Origin: Rikenellaceae bacterium | GTDB taxonomy: Bacteria > Bacteroidota > Bacteroidia > Bacteroidales > Rikenellaceae | NCBI GenBank assembly: GCA_902363575.1 | Contig: CABJAJ010000004.1 | Location: 248,001 to 312,000, forward strand | Length of the DNA: 64,000 bases | Reading direction: 5' to 3' | Part shown: positions 52,001 through 60,187 of the stretch, one piece after another | Numbering within the stretch: the first letter of the stretch is position 1 | Layout of the letters: every line of letters starts with the position of its first letter | Made by a program: the position numbers and the translations under genes | Notes under the pieces: model-generated | Seen by the model: the letters and a program-made list of their open reading frames with translations, nothing else | The model's database searches: none | Told to the model about the DNA's origin: nothing

Positions 52001-52159
52001 GGGGTTTTCCAGCACTTCCTTGATGGCGCCGAAGCCGCTGTATGCGCCGAGTGTCCTTTCTTCTTCGGGAGTCGGCGCCCGCCGTTCCCTGTCGAGCGTG
52101 AAGGCCGTCTTCAGCGCGTCGATATTCTGGCGGAGGTGGGTTTTCTTATTGAATGCCAT
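46058..52159 (-). CDS. Giant N6-adenine methylase / SNF2-like helicase fusion
   Basis: A 2033-residue protein. The N-terminal part is an Eco57I/N6-adenine-type methylase: DPSAGTG at 124-130 (AdoMet binding) and NIPFG at 189-193 in place of NPPF/Y. A long charged linker (~400-750) follows. The helicase part has Walker A HEVGGGKT at 1149-1156, the motif II box DESH at 1317-1320, LSGTTISN and motif [10 protein letters not shown] at 1655-1662, with coiled coils near 1730-1790 and 1890-1930. Relatives are common on Bacteroidales ICEs, perhaps protecting incoming DNA. No nuclease domain is visible. It overlaps DUF1896 by 14 bp. Confidence 0.88.
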   Translation of the reverse strand: MAFNKKTHLRQNIDALKTAFTLDRERRAPTPEEERTLGAYSGFGAIKEVLENPTGKPDKDGMATLVAELHEVIRANTPDEREYKRYMDGIKNSVLTAFYTPPKVADAIVEAIWDTRIVPKRILDPSAGTGVFVSAVDFHAPYAEITCFEKDPATGLILKHLHPEKRVRVQGFERIEPKYAGYYDVAVSNIPFGDVALFDPFFSTHTDPVRRQGTRALHNYFFMKSVDMVREGGLVAFITSQGVLNAEQGRPVREWLMNRCEPVSAIRLPNNLFTEHAGTEVGSDLVILQKKAATGELSERQRDFIESRKLSNGIRINNLFQSFDRVIHTEAKVGKDPYGKPAMEFTHAEGVDGIDREMRRMLSEDFNRHFNESYCLEHAPEQTPGTPERELSRSRQAERQRAERYEPRLAGEIVKEIIADARNLQQQREEEEKRRVVAEMAAQGYHVDTETGEITRIENKPGQVLPDSAATPAGEPTGEDLADFGAWSKERENRLWEQHPPKPEDFGMADTPVQHVGGTTEPKPREGFAGSLFDTVETAAAEPVNVQQEPLLTLYDLFGFSAEERRQAELGISKKRNSRRGAKRKTPRQPSLFAPASSPEEQKSEMPKTTPPERDPEDLYASLNWEDNPPINGFYEMMMSLTPERRAELRRQSARQQETPEQRERQAVRPPTEAPKDRRKQAAGTPRTGSLFDTSENPEEEEPGKETPQIREVDMKPRPFEGEVAPYFREGTLVTDGQNRVGYLRGIESLQPMFHPLELTPAQRTKASMYIEIRDAYYHLYNNEAETLTANPALREMLNRLYDNFTERFGRLNDKRNLDLIKMDARGTEILSLERYIDGKARKADIFERPVAFNPDEITHADDASEALVASLNKYGRVEPRYMASLTGTTVEGILGELKGRIYYNPETDGYEVADKFIAGNVIGKAERIEAFLRENPDHAPARESLEALREATPKPIAFDDLDFNLGERWIPKGIYERFASSLFDTEVKITFASNLDEYGVKAEATNVKITEQYAVSAQTRKYNGLHLLKHALQNTSPDITKTVLKWVDGERREVKVRDGEAIQLANSKIDEIRGAFPEWLREQSSDFKDRLTDLYNRTFNCYVRPKYDGTHQEFPDLDLKGLGIDKLYDSQKDAIWMDKLLGGGIIDHEVGGGKTLIMCCGAYEKKRLGLANKPMIIGLKANIHEIARTFCTAYPMAKVLYPGKEDFTPRKRERIFREIRNNDWDAVILSHEQFGMIPQSPEIQQEILQAELDCVEENLEVLKAQGRDVSRAMMKGCQKRKANLEAKLQKVAHALETRKDDAVDFRLMGIDHLYVDESHKFKNLTFTTRHDRVAGLGNPEGSQRALNMLFALRTIQQRTGRDLGATFLSGTTISNSLTELYLLFKYLRPKELERQNIRTFDAWAAIFAKKTIDYEFSVTNEVVQKERFRYFIKVPELAMFYSEITDYRSAEDIGIDRPQKNEILHNIPPTPQQTEFIERLVQFAKSGDATLLGRLPLSEREEKAKMLIATDYARKMSLDMRMIDPELYSDHVDNKASHCARMIAGYYRRFEAYKGTQFVFSDLGTYKPGAGWNVYSEIRRKLAEDYGIPQSEVRFIQEATSEKARKEMIAGMNTGKIRVLFGSTEMLGTGVNAQKRCVAIHHLDCPWRPSDLEQRDGRGIRTGNEIAKLHADNKVDVILYAVEKSLDAYKFGLLHNKQLFIRQLKTNNMGSRTIDEGAIDEKSGMNFSEYVAVLSGNTDLLDKARLEKKIATLESERQAFVRGKSSSRYKLEQITEKIEKNNDLIRRIGKDLEHFKARVEFNEDGSYRNPVKLNGLETSDPKLIGKQLNRIAETARTLDRLEPIGSLYGFELLVQSETTGKDGLDLVQNRFYVRGEGDYLYQYNYGNIASDPRLAAMNFIHALATIEPTLEKFRKKNEELEKDIPVLREVVESSWRKEPELTALKTDLTEIDRRIQQSLKPIEESEGKEAEEDNDVCRERHDTAEELPKEDNTAARIPSRLRQIADASGGRIVIAGVGSPPENGPAKKGIKM

Positions 52160-52595
52160 CTTCGAGAAGTATTTGGACGGTTCCCGTCAGTTCGGTATAG
52201 AACAGTTCGTAGTCGGGCGTGTCGGCGAAGTCGTCCGTGAGGTCGTACTTCTCCAGCACCCCGCGGCAGAGGGGCAGCAGGCGTAGAGCCGCCTGCCGGG
52301 CGGTATCCTCGGGAATCTCCGCCTCGAATTCCCTCCAGAGGATGTTTACCAGCGTGTTGTAGGGTGAAAAGTGCAGTCCGCGGCAGAGTTCCTCGCGGGC
52401 AATTTCTTCGGCCTCGATGTGGTTGCAGCCCGAACGGATCGCCTCGCTGTACGCTTGGGCGGCGCTGTCGGCCCGCTCGGCGATGAACTCACTTTCGGCG
52501 ATGAGTTCCGGGTGGCTGTCCTTGAGGTAGGATAGTAACGAAAGTCCGTAATAGGACAATTCCCCCGTGGGGGTATGGTGTTGCTTGTCTGGCAT
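52146..52595 (-). CDS. DUF1896 family protein
   Basis: A 149-residue protein from ATG 52595 ([18 protein letters not shown]). It matches DUF1896, a small helical family found almost only on Bacteroidales conjugative elements next to topB and the methylase-helicase. Its function is unknown. The frame is open 20 codons further upstream from a GTG, but that would run into the structured leader. The stop overlaps the methylase-helicase start by 14 bp, so the two are coupled. Confidence 0.85.
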   Translation of the reverse strand: MPDKQHHTPTGELSYYGLSLLSYLKDSHPELIAESEFIAERADSAAQAYSEAIRSGCNHIEAEEIAREELCRGLHFSPYNTLVNILWREFEAEIPEDTARQAALRLLPLCRGVLEKYDLTDDFADTPDYELFYTELTGTVQILLEDGIQ

Positions 52596-52690
52596 GATAA
52601 GAATTTTTAGTGGTCGTTGATAATCGGGGAAGAGAAAGGCGCCCCGGGTTCCCACCCGAAGCGCCGACCACTGAAAAAATCCTTATCAAA
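52590..52690 (-). promoter_or_regulatory. Structured leader of the DUF1896-methylase operon
   Basis: Two long arms face each other: TGATAAG-ATTTTT-AGTGGTCG (52595-52616) and its near-perfect inverse (52664-52688). Between them lies a second stem, GGCGCcCCGGGT / ACCCGaaGCGCC (52638-52666). The upstream arm ends right at the start codon, so the outer fold would hide the initiation region. It looks like an attenuator or riboregulator; it could also be a protein-binding cruciform. Confidence 0.6.
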
Positions 52691-52726
52691 CAAGCGTATC
52701 TCGTTATGACAGGTCTTTTCCAGTGG

Positions 52727-52734
52727 CAAAGGTA
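52727..52734 (-). promoter_or_regulatory. Internal -7 box between topB and DUF1896
   Basis: TACCTTTG on the minus strand just after the topB stop; a transcript from here would begin shortly before the structured leader. Confidence 0.5.
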
Positions 52735-52738
52735 ACGA

Positions 52739-54838
52739 TTATTTCCGTTTGTTCCTCTTTCCCTGCCTGGGAGTATCGCGCGGTTCGAAAACGAACGAGG
52801 TCTTGAACTGGTCATCGAGCGTGAGGGCCGCGTCGAACGTCCCGCCGCCGTTTTTGACGAATCCCCGGATCGTGCCGGTTTTGCCTTTGGTCAGCAGTTC
52901 CGCGAGCTGCTTGTCGGTCAGCTCCTTGCGGGCCACGGTTCTCCATACGGTCAGGCCGCAATCGGGATTCTGGCACTTGGCGAGTTTGGGATAGAACACC
53001 ACGGGCCTGCCGCAACGCGGGCAGGCTGTGTCACTCTCCGCGCCGTCGATTCTTGCTTCCAGCAGTTCTTTGGCGATTTGCGAGGCGAAGACCTCGATAC
53101 CGCGATGGAACGTCGGGGCGTCCATCTCCCCGGTGGCGATCTTCGAGAGGGCCAGTTCCCAGCCGCCCGTCATGGCGACATCGGCGATCTTCTTGTCCCT
53201 GACCACGGCATACACGGCCAGTCCCTTGTCCGTGGGTACAAGCGACTTTTTCTCTCGCCTGACATACTCGCGGGCAAAGAGCGTTTCGATGATGGCGGCA
53301 CGGGTGGCGGGCGTGCCGATGCCGGCATCCTTCATCGCCTCGCGTTCGGCCTCGTCGGACAGTTCGCGTCCGGCGGTTTCCATCGCCGCCAGCAGGCTCG
53401 ATTCCGTGTGAAGGGGGCGCGGCCGGGTCTGTTTCTGTTCCGTGCCGCATCCTTTGACGGGCAGCTCGTCGCCTTGCACGATGTCGGGAAGGAGGGTCAT
53501 GTCCTCCTCTTTCTCCTCGACAGGTTCATTCAGGACGGCCCGCCAGCCCGTCTCGACCATGATACTGCCGCGGGCCGTGAAATCATGCCCCGCGCTTTGC
53601 AGGGTAAGGGAAGTGTTTTCTTTCACGCAGGCCCCGGAAAAGGTTTCGAGCATCCGCCCCGCGACCATCTCATAGACGATGCGGTGGTCGGCATCCAGTT
53701 CGGAGGGGAGGTTCTCGGTGGGAAGCAGCGCGTGGTGGTCGGCGATCTTTTCGTTGTCCACGCTTCGGCGGGAGAGAGATGCGGTATCCATCAGGCCCGC
53801 GTATTCCGCGAAACGGGGATAGCGTGTCATGTTCCCGATGAGTGCCGGAATCTCCTCGGCCACATCTTCCGATATATAGCGTGAGCCGGTACGGGGATAA
53901 GTGATGAACTTCTTCTCGTAAAGCGACTGGGCGATGTCGAGCGTTTTTTCTGCCGAAAAACCATACCGGCTGTTGGCCTCTTTCTGGAGTGTCGTCAGGT
54001 CGTACAAGAGAGGCGGCTGTTCCCTGGCCTCCTTGCGCTCCACGTTCACGACGCGTACCGTTCGGGCGCCGATAACCTCGGCGCGGGCTGCTTCCGCCTT
54101 CTCCCTGCCGTCGAATTTCTCCGTGGAGAGGACGGTGAACTCCGTGCCCTCCTTTGCCGTGGAGAGCTTCAGCCGGAAATAGGTGGCGGGCTTGAACGCC
54201 TTGTTCTCCAGGTAACGGGAGCAGATGATCGCCAGCGTGGGGGTCTGCACCCGTCCGAGCGACCAGACGCCCCGCCCGGCAGCCACGGCAAGCGCTTGCG
54301 AGGCGTTGATACCGACGATCCAGTCGGCTTCGCTGCGGGCTTTGGCCGAGAGGTAAAGGTTGTCGTATTCGTTGCCAGGGCGGAGGTGTTGTAACCCCTC
54401 GCGGATGGCCCGGTCGGTCAGGCTGCTGATCCATAACCGCACGAAAGGGGTGCGGCATTCCAGGTAAGAGTAGATGTAGCGGAAGATCAGCTCCCCTTCA
54501 CGCCCCGCGTCGGTCGCGACGATGATGCGCTCGGCCATGCCGAACAATTCCCGGAGAATACCGAGCTGCTTCACGACACCCGGGTCGGCCTTATACTCTT
54601 TACCCTCCCGAACCTGCCGGGGCAGGAGGATGAACGATGATGGCAGGATAGGCAGGTTTTCCCGGCGGAAACCCGCGATGCCGTACTGTTGGGGCATTGC
54701 CAGCCCGACCAGGTGGCCGAAGGCCCAGGTTACGGCGTAGCCGTTTCCCTCGATAAAACCGTCTTTACGGTTCGTGGCTCCCACGATGGCGGCGATCTCA
54801 CGCGCCACCGAGGGCTTTTCTGCGATAATTACTTGCAT
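52739..54838 (-). CDS. topB: DNA topoisomerase III
   Basis: A 699-residue type IA topoisomerase. It has an N-terminal TOPRIM domain (MQVIIAEKPSVAREI, and VATDAGREGELIF with D110 and E115) and the active-site tyrosine Y314 in FITYPRTGSRYI. A C-terminal four-cysteine zinc finger follows (CPRCGRP...CQNPDCG, ~605-630) and then a DNA-binding tail. In CTnDOT the matching gene is exc in the excision region; enzymatic activity is not strictly needed for excision there. It sits in the minus-strand block DUF3945 - small protein - topB - DUF1896 - methylase. Confidence 0.95.
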   Translation of the reverse strand: MQVIIAEKPSVAREIAAIVGATNRKDGFIEGNGYAVTWAFGHLVGLAMPQQYGIAGFRRENLPILPSSFILLPRQVREGKEYKADPGVVKQLGILRELFGMAERIIVATDAGREGELIFRYIYSYLECRTPFVRLWISSLTDRAIREGLQHLRPGNEYDNLYLSAKARSEADWIVGINASQALAVAAGRGVWSLGRVQTPTLAIICSRYLENKAFKPATYFRLKLSTAKEGTEFTVLSTEKFDGREKAEAARAEVIGARTVRVVNVERKEAREQPPLLYDLTTLQKEANSRYGFSAEKTLDIAQSLYEKKFITYPRTGSRYISEDVAEEIPALIGNMTRYPRFAEYAGLMDTASLSRRSVDNEKIADHHALLPTENLPSELDADHRIVYEMVAGRMLETFSGACVKENTSLTLQSAGHDFTARGSIMVETGWRAVLNEPVEEKEEDMTLLPDIVQGDELPVKGCGTEQKQTRPRPLHTESSLLAAMETAGRELSDEAEREAMKDAGIGTPATRAAIIETLFAREYVRREKKSLVPTDKGLAVYAVVRDKKIADVAMTGGWELALSKIATGEMDAPTFHRGIEVFASQIAKELLEARIDGAESDTACPRCGRPVVFYPKLAKCQNPDCGLTVWRTVARKELTDKQLAELLTKGKTGTIRGFVKNGGGTFDAALTLDDQFKTSFVFEPRDTPRQGKRNKRK

Positions 54839-54853
54839 GATGATTCGGATTTT

Positions 54854-55069
54854 TCAGTGGTTGTTTTCTTGTAGTTCTTCTTCTTTCTCTTTTTCCGGAC
54901 GGGCGATCAGCCGGCGGTCGTAATAGACATGGTTGCCGTTCCCGTCGTAATACTGCCGTCCGTCGTCCGCCTCCTCCGGGGGGCTGCGTTTACCCGGCCG
55001 GAGGTACAAGGCGGCCAGCGCCGCGATCAGGAGCGGCATGGCTCCGGCCTGCATGTAGAACCATTTCAT
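54854..55069 (-). CDS. Small membrane protein of the element
   Basis: A 71-residue protein with one membrane helix (residues ~7-23, AGAMPLLIAALAALYL) and a charged tail ending in EKEKEEELQENNH. No family is recognised. It lies 3 bp after the DUF3945 stop and 15 bp before topB, so the spacing supports it as a real operon member. Confidence 0.65.
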   Translation of the reverse strand: MKWFYMQAGAMPLLIAALAALYLRPGKRSPPEEADDGRQYYDGNGNHVYYDRRLIARPEKEKEEELQENNH

Positions 55070-55072
55070 ACG

Positions 55073-56530
55073 TTATACCTTGACACCTTTGGAGTTGCTC
55101 TTTTTGCTGCTGCGGTAATTTTTCTTCTGCGTCGGGGTGGCTTCCTGCTGTCCCTGCTTGAGCGGCTCTTTCACACCTTTGACCGCTTCGACGGTCTTGC
55201 CCTCGGAATTGACGGCGACCTGGGTACGGCTTTCAACGGCGGGTTTGACCTCCGCTCCCTGCCGTTTCGCACGGTCGGGATTCCAGCGGAAGAAGTCCAT
55301 CTTGTTACGCTCGAAGTTGGGCTTGACCCAGGCGTTGAACGGCTCACCCTGCCCGTCCTTGACCATGCCCTTGATGTAGAAAGCCTTGACATCCGCCCGC
55401 TTGGAGGGATCATTCACCGCTTCCGTCCACTGGTCATAAGCCTCTTTGGGCACGGAGGCTTTGAGGATTGTCCGGTGAATCGTGAGCGTGGGCTGTCGTT
55501 CGGAGGCCGTAGTTTCCTGCCGTCCGTTTTTCTCGGCGGCCTTCTGGCGGTAAATCTCCTTGTTCTCCTGGGCGTAGCGGTTGCGATCCAAACCGTCGTA
55601 GGTAAAGGAATAGTTACGTTCGGCCGCGTCGATTTGGATATAGGCATCCCGCTTATAACCCGCGCGGGTGGTATATCCTTCGAGCAACACCTTGCCGCCG
55701 CCGTAGAAATCCATCTGCTTGCCTTCCGAGAGGTCGGCCTCCTTGATGCGGGCACGTTTTTCGAGTAACGAAACGGGCATGGGTTCCAGCGTGTTCGTCC
55801 ATTTGTCTATCGACACGTAGCAGGGCGTGAGCTTGCCCGGCTCCAGCTCCAGGTCGATCACTTTCCCGGCGTGGCGGGTGTTCATCAGGTTCGTTTTCGC
55901 CTCCTCGTCGAGCAGCACCCCGTGGAAGGGGGCGTCGAGGTCGGGCCGTTCCTGCCAGTAATGCGGCACGACGCGCAGCGAGCCGTCCGCCTGCTCTTCG
56001 AGCGACACGCGCCCTTTGGTGGAAACACGCATCCCGTTCTCCAGTTCGGGGTTCATCTCCACCAGCCCGTTGGATTTATGTCCGTAAGACATGGCTTTCA
56101 GGTGCGGCTCGATGTCCTCCATGCGGATACCTTTCTTCTCCATATCCGCCAGGTCTATCTTCGTGACGTCCAGCGGATCGAACTGCCGCTGCTCCTGCGT
56201 CTGAAGCCGTTCGGAGGGGTCGATACGGTAATTTTCCAGAATCTCCGGGTCGAAGTCGATGCGGATAAGTTTGTTCAGGGCATTCTCCGTCATGACGAAG
56301 ATACCCGTGTGGACGGGGTTCTGGGCCTGTTCCATGAACTTTTTGAAGAAGGCTTCGAGGGCTGAATCCTGCGTGTTCACGTTCAGCAGGCTCGCCACAT
56401 TCTGATCCGTGGGGTCGGCGGTCTGGATATTGCCGTCCCGATCCACGCCGGTAACGGCTTGCAGTCGTCCGTCGTCGGCATTCTGAACGAGCATGACTTG
56501 TTTAGCGTCGTTCTTTACGTTTTCGTCCAT
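55073..56530 (-). CDS. DUF4099/DUF3945 domain protein
   Basis: A 485-residue soluble protein of a type found on Bacteroidales conjugative elements. The N-terminal ~250 residues match the DUF4099-type region (VLLDEEAKTNLMNTRHAGKVIDL and before). DUF3945-type segments follow, and the end is a lysine-rich tail (KKNYRSSKKSNSKGVKV). No catalytic motif is visible. It is the first gene of the minus-strand block; a -7-like TACTTTCG lies at 56573-56580. Confidence 0.82.
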   Translation of the reverse strand: MDENVKNDAKQVMLVQNADDGRLQAVTGVDRDGNIQTADPTDQNVASLLNVNTQDSALEAFFKKFMEQAQNPVHTGIFVMTENALNKLIRIDFDPEILENYRIDPSERLQTQEQRQFDPLDVTKIDLADMEKKGIRMEDIEPHLKAMSYGHKSNGLVEMNPELENGMRVSTKGRVSLEEQADGSLRVVPHYWQERPDLDAPFHGVLLDEEAKTNLMNTRHAGKVIDLELEPGKLTPCYVSIDKWTNTLEPMPVSLLEKRARIKEADLSEGKQMDFYGGGKVLLEGYTTRAGYKRDAYIQIDAAERNYSFTYDGLDRNRYAQENKEIYRQKAAEKNGRQETTASERQPTLTIHRTILKASVPKEAYDQWTEAVNDPSKRADVKAFYIKGMVKDGQGEPFNAWVKPNFERNKMDFFRWNPDRAKRQGAEVKPAVESRTQVAVNSEGKTVEAVKGVKEPLKQGQQEATPTQKKNYRSSKKSNSKGVKV

Positions 56531-56798
56531 AATTACGAGTGTTTTTAGTTAGCACCAATAGCGATGCGGGAACGAAAGTAAGGGGAACCGGCTGAACGTA
56601 AAAGAGTTGGAAAGGCTATGGAAGCATCGGGCACAGAAGTGGCCGCTTGTGGCGCAGGGCAGAGGAAATCGGAGAAACGGAGTGCCGGGAAGGACGGATT
56701 TGGCAGAGGGTATTTTCGTGGCTCCTCACCTTATTGTCAGGTAGTCGGGATCTATTGTTAAATGTCAATAAAGCGCATGGATAACCCGTGTTTTTTTA
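56531..56798. other. Gene-free gap between divergent DUF3945 and recombinase genes
   Basis: About 310 noncoding bases up to the recombinase. It carries a weak minus-strand promoter for the DUF3945 block (56573-56580). No ORF with coding character is seen. At the right end it holds the 7-bp inverted repeat around the recombinase -7 box. Confidence 0.5.
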
Positions 56799-56818
56799 TA
56801 AATTTGCGAAAACGGGTT
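56783..56818 (+). promoter_or_regulatory. Recombinase promoter inside an inverted repeat
   Basis: AACCCGT (56783-56789) and ACGGGTT (56812-56818) are perfect inverse copies flanking the -7 box TAAATTTG (56799-56806). The spacing of about 22 bp between half-sites fits an operator, or a pair of tyrosine-recombinase arm sites. It lies 24 bases upstream of ATG 56843. Confidence 0.55.
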
Positions 56819-56842
56819 TCAATATCCGACAAAACGTGAGGC

Positions 56843-57961
56843 ATGGAAATATATACCCCAAAAACCAAGATCAAACTTTCTCCGGTGATAAGAAACGGGA
56901 GAGAATTTGTCGAAGTGACTTTCGGTAATGACAATGACATCCGCTTGTCGCTGTCGAAGGAAGAAAACGTACTGCTTGTCGGCGGCAGGGCTTATCTGCC
57001 GGCAGAAGATTTCGTGCTTGCCGAGTTCTTCGACCGCTATGTGAAAATGGCGTTTATAGACTATTCTGCCATCAAGGAAACCGCCCCCCGTAAAGAGGAA
57101 GACAAACGGCCGCCACTGCCGGAAGGCTATCTGGAAAAACTTCAGCAAGTGCGTTACAGTGACCATACCGTAAGGGTATATACCTCCTATTTCCGCGATT
57201 TCCAACAGCATTTCGAGGGGCGTAAGATTGAAACGGTTACCCCCGGCGAGATAAACGACTACCTGCTGTATCTCATCCACGAGAAAAACATATCCTCCTG
57301 CCAGCAAAACCAGCGTATCAACGCCATCAAGTTCTATTACGAGAAAGTTCTCGGTCAGGAACGGCGGTGTTACAAGGTGAACCGTGCCAAACGGGAGAAG
57401 ACGCTGCCCGACGTGTTGAGCAAGGAGGAAATAAAGAAGATACTCGACGCGACGGTGACAGACCTGCGCTTCTTCTGCATGTTCTCCATACTCTATTCCG
57501 CAGGATTGCGCATCAGCGAACTGCTGGAACTGAAACCCGGCGACATCAACGAATCCCGCTCCCTGATACGGGTGCGGCAGGGTAAAGGAAAAAAAGACCG
57601 CTACACCCTGCTATCAAAACCGTTGATGAAAAAGCTGACGGAATATAACAGACTATACAAACCGAAAGTGTGGCTTTTTGAACACAGACCGGGCGAACCT
57701 TTCACCGAGAGTATCGTGTCGAAACGGCTGAAGGCAGCGGCCCGGGAAGCGGGAATCACGAAACGGATTTATCCGCACCTGCTGCGCCATTCGTTCGCCA
57801 CCCACTTGCTGGAGCAAGGAACCGACATCAAGATTGTGAAAGAGCTTATGGGACATAACAACATCAAGACAACGGAAAGGTATGTCCACATAGCCGACAC
57901 TTTCAAAAGCAATATCAAAAGCCCGTTGGACGATCTGTTGATGGAGGAAGACGAGGTCTGA
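56843..57961 (+). CDS. XerC/D-type tyrosine recombinase heading the cassette array
   Basis: A 372-residue site-specific recombinase. The catalytic set is complete: R223 (SAGLRISELLEL), a lysine in GKGKKDR (K248-K251), H312 and R315 (HLLRHSFATH), H338 (MGHNN) and the nucleophile Y347 (TTERYVHI). A core-binding SAM-like domain covers ~100-180. The first ~90 residues form an extra domain absent from ordinary ~300-residue XerC/D. It reads towards the SMI1-type gene array with no gene between. By analogy with rAID clusters and integrons it may move the cassettes; it could instead be the integrase of the whole element. Confidence 0.92.
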   Translation: MEIYTPKTKIKLSPVIRNGREFVEVTFGNDNDIRLSLSKEENVLLVGGRAYLPAEDFVLAEFFDRYVKMAFIDYSAIKETAPRKEEDKRPPLPEGYLEKLQQVRYSDHTVRVYTSYFRDFQQHFEGRKIETVTPGEINDYLLYLIHEKNISSCQQNQRINAIKFYYEKVLGQERRCYKVNRAKREKTLPDVLSKEEIKKILDATVTDLRFFCMFSILYSAGLRISELLELKPGDINESRSLIRVRQGKGKKDRYTLLSKPLMKKLTEYNRLYKPKVWLFEHRPGEPFTESIVSKRLKAAAREAGITKRIYPHLLRHSFATHLLEQGTDIKIVKELMGHNNIKTTERYVHIADTFKSNIKSPLDDLLMEEDEV

Positions 57962-57974
57962 TACTTAAAGAAAA

Positions 57975-58007
57975 TAACAGCCAAATCGGCTGATAGTATA
58001 ACGTTAC
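57975..58007 (+). repeat. Cassette repeat A (recombinase-proximal)
   Basis: Begins TAACAGCC and ends AACGTTAC, with the short stem CAGCC/GGCTG around AAATC. It is the most divergent copy and directly follows the recombinase gene, the place of an attI-like insertion site. Confidence 0.5.
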
Positions 58008-58018
58008 TGATAATATAT

Positions 58019-58246
58019 ATGAATAAAGATATATTAAAAAAAGAATTAGACAAGCTGGGTGTTAATCCAAATGAATATTCGCTTAATGGGAACATTGAGT
58101 CGGACAAAATAGTCCTATATCAAAATTATAGCAAATGGGAAGTTTTTTATTTTGATGAACGTGGAGGACGGAATTGCGAAAAAGTTTTTTGTAATGAAGA
58201 AGATGCTTGTTCATATATTTATGAATTATTTAAGTCTAACAAATAA
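58019..58246 (+). CDS. Small cassette protein 1, unknown function
   Basis: A 75-residue AT-rich ORF between repeats A and B. It starts at ATG 58019, has mixed helix/strand character, an acidic C-terminus (CNEEDACSYIYELF) and no signal peptide. I do not recognise it. Its size and place suggest a small cytoplasmic immunity-like protein. Confidence 0.6.
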   Translation: MNKDILKKELDKLGVNPNEYSLNGNIESDKIVLYQNYSKWEVFYFDERGGRNCEKVFCNEEDACSYIYELFKSNK

Positions 58247-58252
58247 TATCAG

Positions 58253-58300
58253 TAACACGCACCTAAATCGCCTAAACAGCGATTAGCTGCCAAACATTAG
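58253..58300 (+). repeat. Cassette repeat B
   Basis: Starts TAACAC and ends AACATTAG. The stem CTAAATCGC/GCGATTAG carries one unpaired A, and the tip is CTAAACA. An extrahelical base in the stem is also a feature of integron attC sites. Confidence 0.7.
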
Positions 58301-58305
58301 TGATT

Positions 58306-58932
58306 ATGAATCGAAAAAAGGAAATATTAGAAAAATTGGCTTTCATAAGACGCCATAAAGAATTAGCATCTTTGGGAGTAAAGAAACAAGAGGTGTCTTA
58401 TAATCCTTGCCTATCTGAAGAAGAGATTGAGGCATTTGAACATAAACATTGTATAACTCTTCCTGATGATTACAGAACTTTTATTTCTGAAATAGGAAAT
58501 GGTGGTTTTGGACCGGGGCATGGATTATTGCCACTTGATAAAGCCGTTGTTGATTTTAAATTAAGAGATAAACCTAATATTCCCTTGAATAAGAAATTTC
58601 CATATCAAGATAGTTGGAATGAAGAATGGATAACCTCCTTTAATTGGGACGAGGGATACCCGGAAACGGAAATTGTTGATGCGTATATTAGTACCGCCCA
58701 TATTGCAGGCAGTCTGCAAATAAGTCATTTCGGACATGGATGTACATTCCTATTGGTGGTGAATGGAAATGAAAAAGGACATATTTGGTTTGATGGACGA
58801 GCTGATTATAGTGGACTTGTACCAAAATTGAAAGATGGGCACAGAATCTCATTTATAGAATGGTATGTAACCTTTCTTGATATGGAAATTGAGAACATAA
58901 ATAAATCACTAACAAACAGCACTACCGCTTAA
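58306..58932 (+). CDS. SMI1/KNR4 family protein (probable immunity protein)
   Basis: A 208-residue protein from ATG 58306 (a GTG two codons upstream falls in the repeat). SMI1/KNR4 features: LSEEEIEAFEHKHCITLPDDYRTFISEIGNGGFGPGHGL (split here over ~40-80), the later SLQISHFGHGCTFLLVVNG and the end FIEWYVTFLDMEI. The family serves as immunity to contact-dependent and type VI toxins. There is no toxin partner, so it would act against foreign toxins. Its last residues (LTNSTTA) are encoded by repeat C. Confidence 0.85.
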   Translation: MNRKKEILEKLAFIRRHKELASLGVKKQEVSYNPCLSEEEIEAFEHKHCITLPDDYRTFISEIGNGGFGPGHGLLPLDKAVVDFKLRDKPNIPLNKKFPYQDSWNEEWITSFNWDEGYPETEIVDAYISTAHIAGSLQISHFGHGCTFLLVVNGNEKGHIWFDGRADYSGLVPKLKDGHRISFIEWYVTFLDMEIENINKSLTNSTTA

Positions 58933-58943
58933 AACGGAACGCT
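58910..58943 (+). repeat. Cassette repeat C
   Basis: A 34-base element starting TAACAAACAGC and ending CGGAACGCT. It folds as CAGC/GCTG outside and CCG/CGG inside with tip CTTAAAA. It is identical to repeat G at 61639 in 32 of 34 positions. The related CATTA end follows at 58950. Confidence 0.85.
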
Positions 58944-58955
58944 GCAACCCATTAT

Positions 58956-59537
58956 ATGCGAATGAATAGAAAAGAAGAACTAATAATGTGTTTCCCTCTA
59001 AATTTAAAAGAGGATGTTCAAGTAGTTATTGATAATTTGAAAATCAAGGACAAAGATATTCATGAAAGGTCGTATAGCGTCAAAATTAATGATATACTCT
59101 TAACAATACCGGAACGGATATACTTTAGTGAACCTGTATCTGGAAATTTGACTACTATACAGAAACATATTTTAGATTGCATTTTCACAAGACATGATAA
59201 TGGTTTTATTAGACAGAAGCATTTGCACAATCTATTATTTTGTACAGAGTATTGGGTTATTCCGTTCAGTTTTAGGTTATTAGGTGAATATGTAAAAGAT
59301 ATATTAATTGACATAAAAATTCACTTAGAAAATAATATTGAAAATTACCTTGACTTTATATCTGAAAATAACGTGTTTTATAATAGAACAAGAAGTCAGA
59401 TGATTAGCTATTGGGATTGTTATTATAGAGAAGAATGCCCTAATCTTAAATCATATATAGGTTTTCATATTTTCAGTGATTTAGAAACAGCATATAACAA
59501 ACGAATAAACAGCCCTAACGGTCAGTTATTCACATAA
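58956..59537 (+). CDS. Cassette protein 3, unknown function
   Basis: A 193-residue AT-rich protein between repeats C and D, without signal peptide or membrane helix. It is rich in Ile, Asn and Lys, with predicted helices (IPFSFRLLGEYVKDILIDIK). I do not recognise a domain. The start may be 58956 or the ATG two codons later. Its C-terminus (NKRINSPNGQLFT) is encoded by repeat D. The context suggests an immunity protein; this is not shown. Confidence 0.7.
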   Translation: MRMNRKEELIMCFPLNLKEDVQVVIDNLKIKDKDIHERSYSVKINDILLTIPERIYFSEPVSGNLTTIQKHILDCIFTRHDNGFIRQKHLHNLLFCTEYWVIPFSFRLLGEYVKDILIDIKIHLENNIENYLDFISENNVFYNRTRSQMISYWDCYYREECPNLKSYIGFHIFSDLETAYNKRINSPNGQLFT

Positions 59538-59545
59538 CATTACAG
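59495..59545 (+). repeat. Cassette repeat D
   Basis: Starts TAACAAAC and ends AACATTACAG. GAATAA and TTATTC pair across a CAGCCCTAACGGTC centre. It overlaps the last 14 codons of the upstream gene. Confidence 0.7.
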
Positions 59546-59565
59546 ACAACTTAATACAGAAATAT

Positions 59566-60111
59566 ATGGAATATATACCGGATTATCTGAAACCATTTAT
59601 TATACACAAAGACTATTTTCCTGAATTGATAGAAGATTCATGGTTTAATAATCCTGTATATTGGAAAGGTCGGTTAATATCACCGCAAAACGAAACAAAA
59701 TTCAAACTTTACTTTTGTGGTGAATTAATTGATAATTCCATTGTAGGCAAGCAAACTTCACCTTTGGCAATATATGCGGATTCAGTACATTCAGGAGAAA
59801 GGATTACTCTTTTTGATGAACGGTATAATGGATATGAAGCATTACTTATAGAGGATAACAGAGAACATCCATTATCTCCTGAGATTCAGTTTGTAGATAA
59901 AGATGCTGAAACAGAATTTGAAATTATCATTCTTGGATGCAGTAGTACTGATTTCGATGATGAATATCCCGCCACCGAACAAGTACGACTAATCAACGGT
60001 GACTTGGTAAATAAAGAGTATCTGAAATGTAATGCTTTTGATTTCATTTCAATACTTATTCGCAATGCCAAAGGTCAGGTATATACGATATTGGAAATGG
60101 AATTATGTTAG
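59566..60111 (+). CDS. Cassette protein 4, unknown function
   Basis: A 181-residue AT-rich, acidic protein between repeats D and E. It begins MEYIPDYLKPFIIHKDYFPEL; the middle has a strand-rich part with AIYADSVHSGERITLFDERYNGY. There is no signal peptide and no domain that I recognise. The strand-rich acidic character and the context fit a small cytoplasmic immunity protein. Confidence 0.7.
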   Translation: MEYIPDYLKPFIIHKDYFPELIEDSWFNNPVYWKGRLISPQNETKFKLYFCGELIDNSIVGKQTSPLAIYADSVHSGERITLFDERYNGYEALLIEDNREHPLSPEIQFVDKDAETEFEIIILGCSSTDFDDEYPATEQVRLINGDLVNKEYLKCNAFDFISILIRNAKGQVYTILEMELC

Positions 60112-60123
60112 TTAAATCGTCTG

Positions 60124-60178
60124 TAACAAGGTCGAGATAACAGCTAAACGCTGTTCCTCACCAAGCCATTATCTGCCC
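60124..60178 (+). repeat. Cassette repeat E
   Basis: Starts TAACAAGG. The stem AACAG/CTGTT with tip CTAAACG is extended by AG/CT and GGT/ACC after small bulges. It ends CCATTATCTGCC, close to the end of repeat C. Confidence 0.65.
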
Positions 60179-60187
60179 ATAAAAAGA

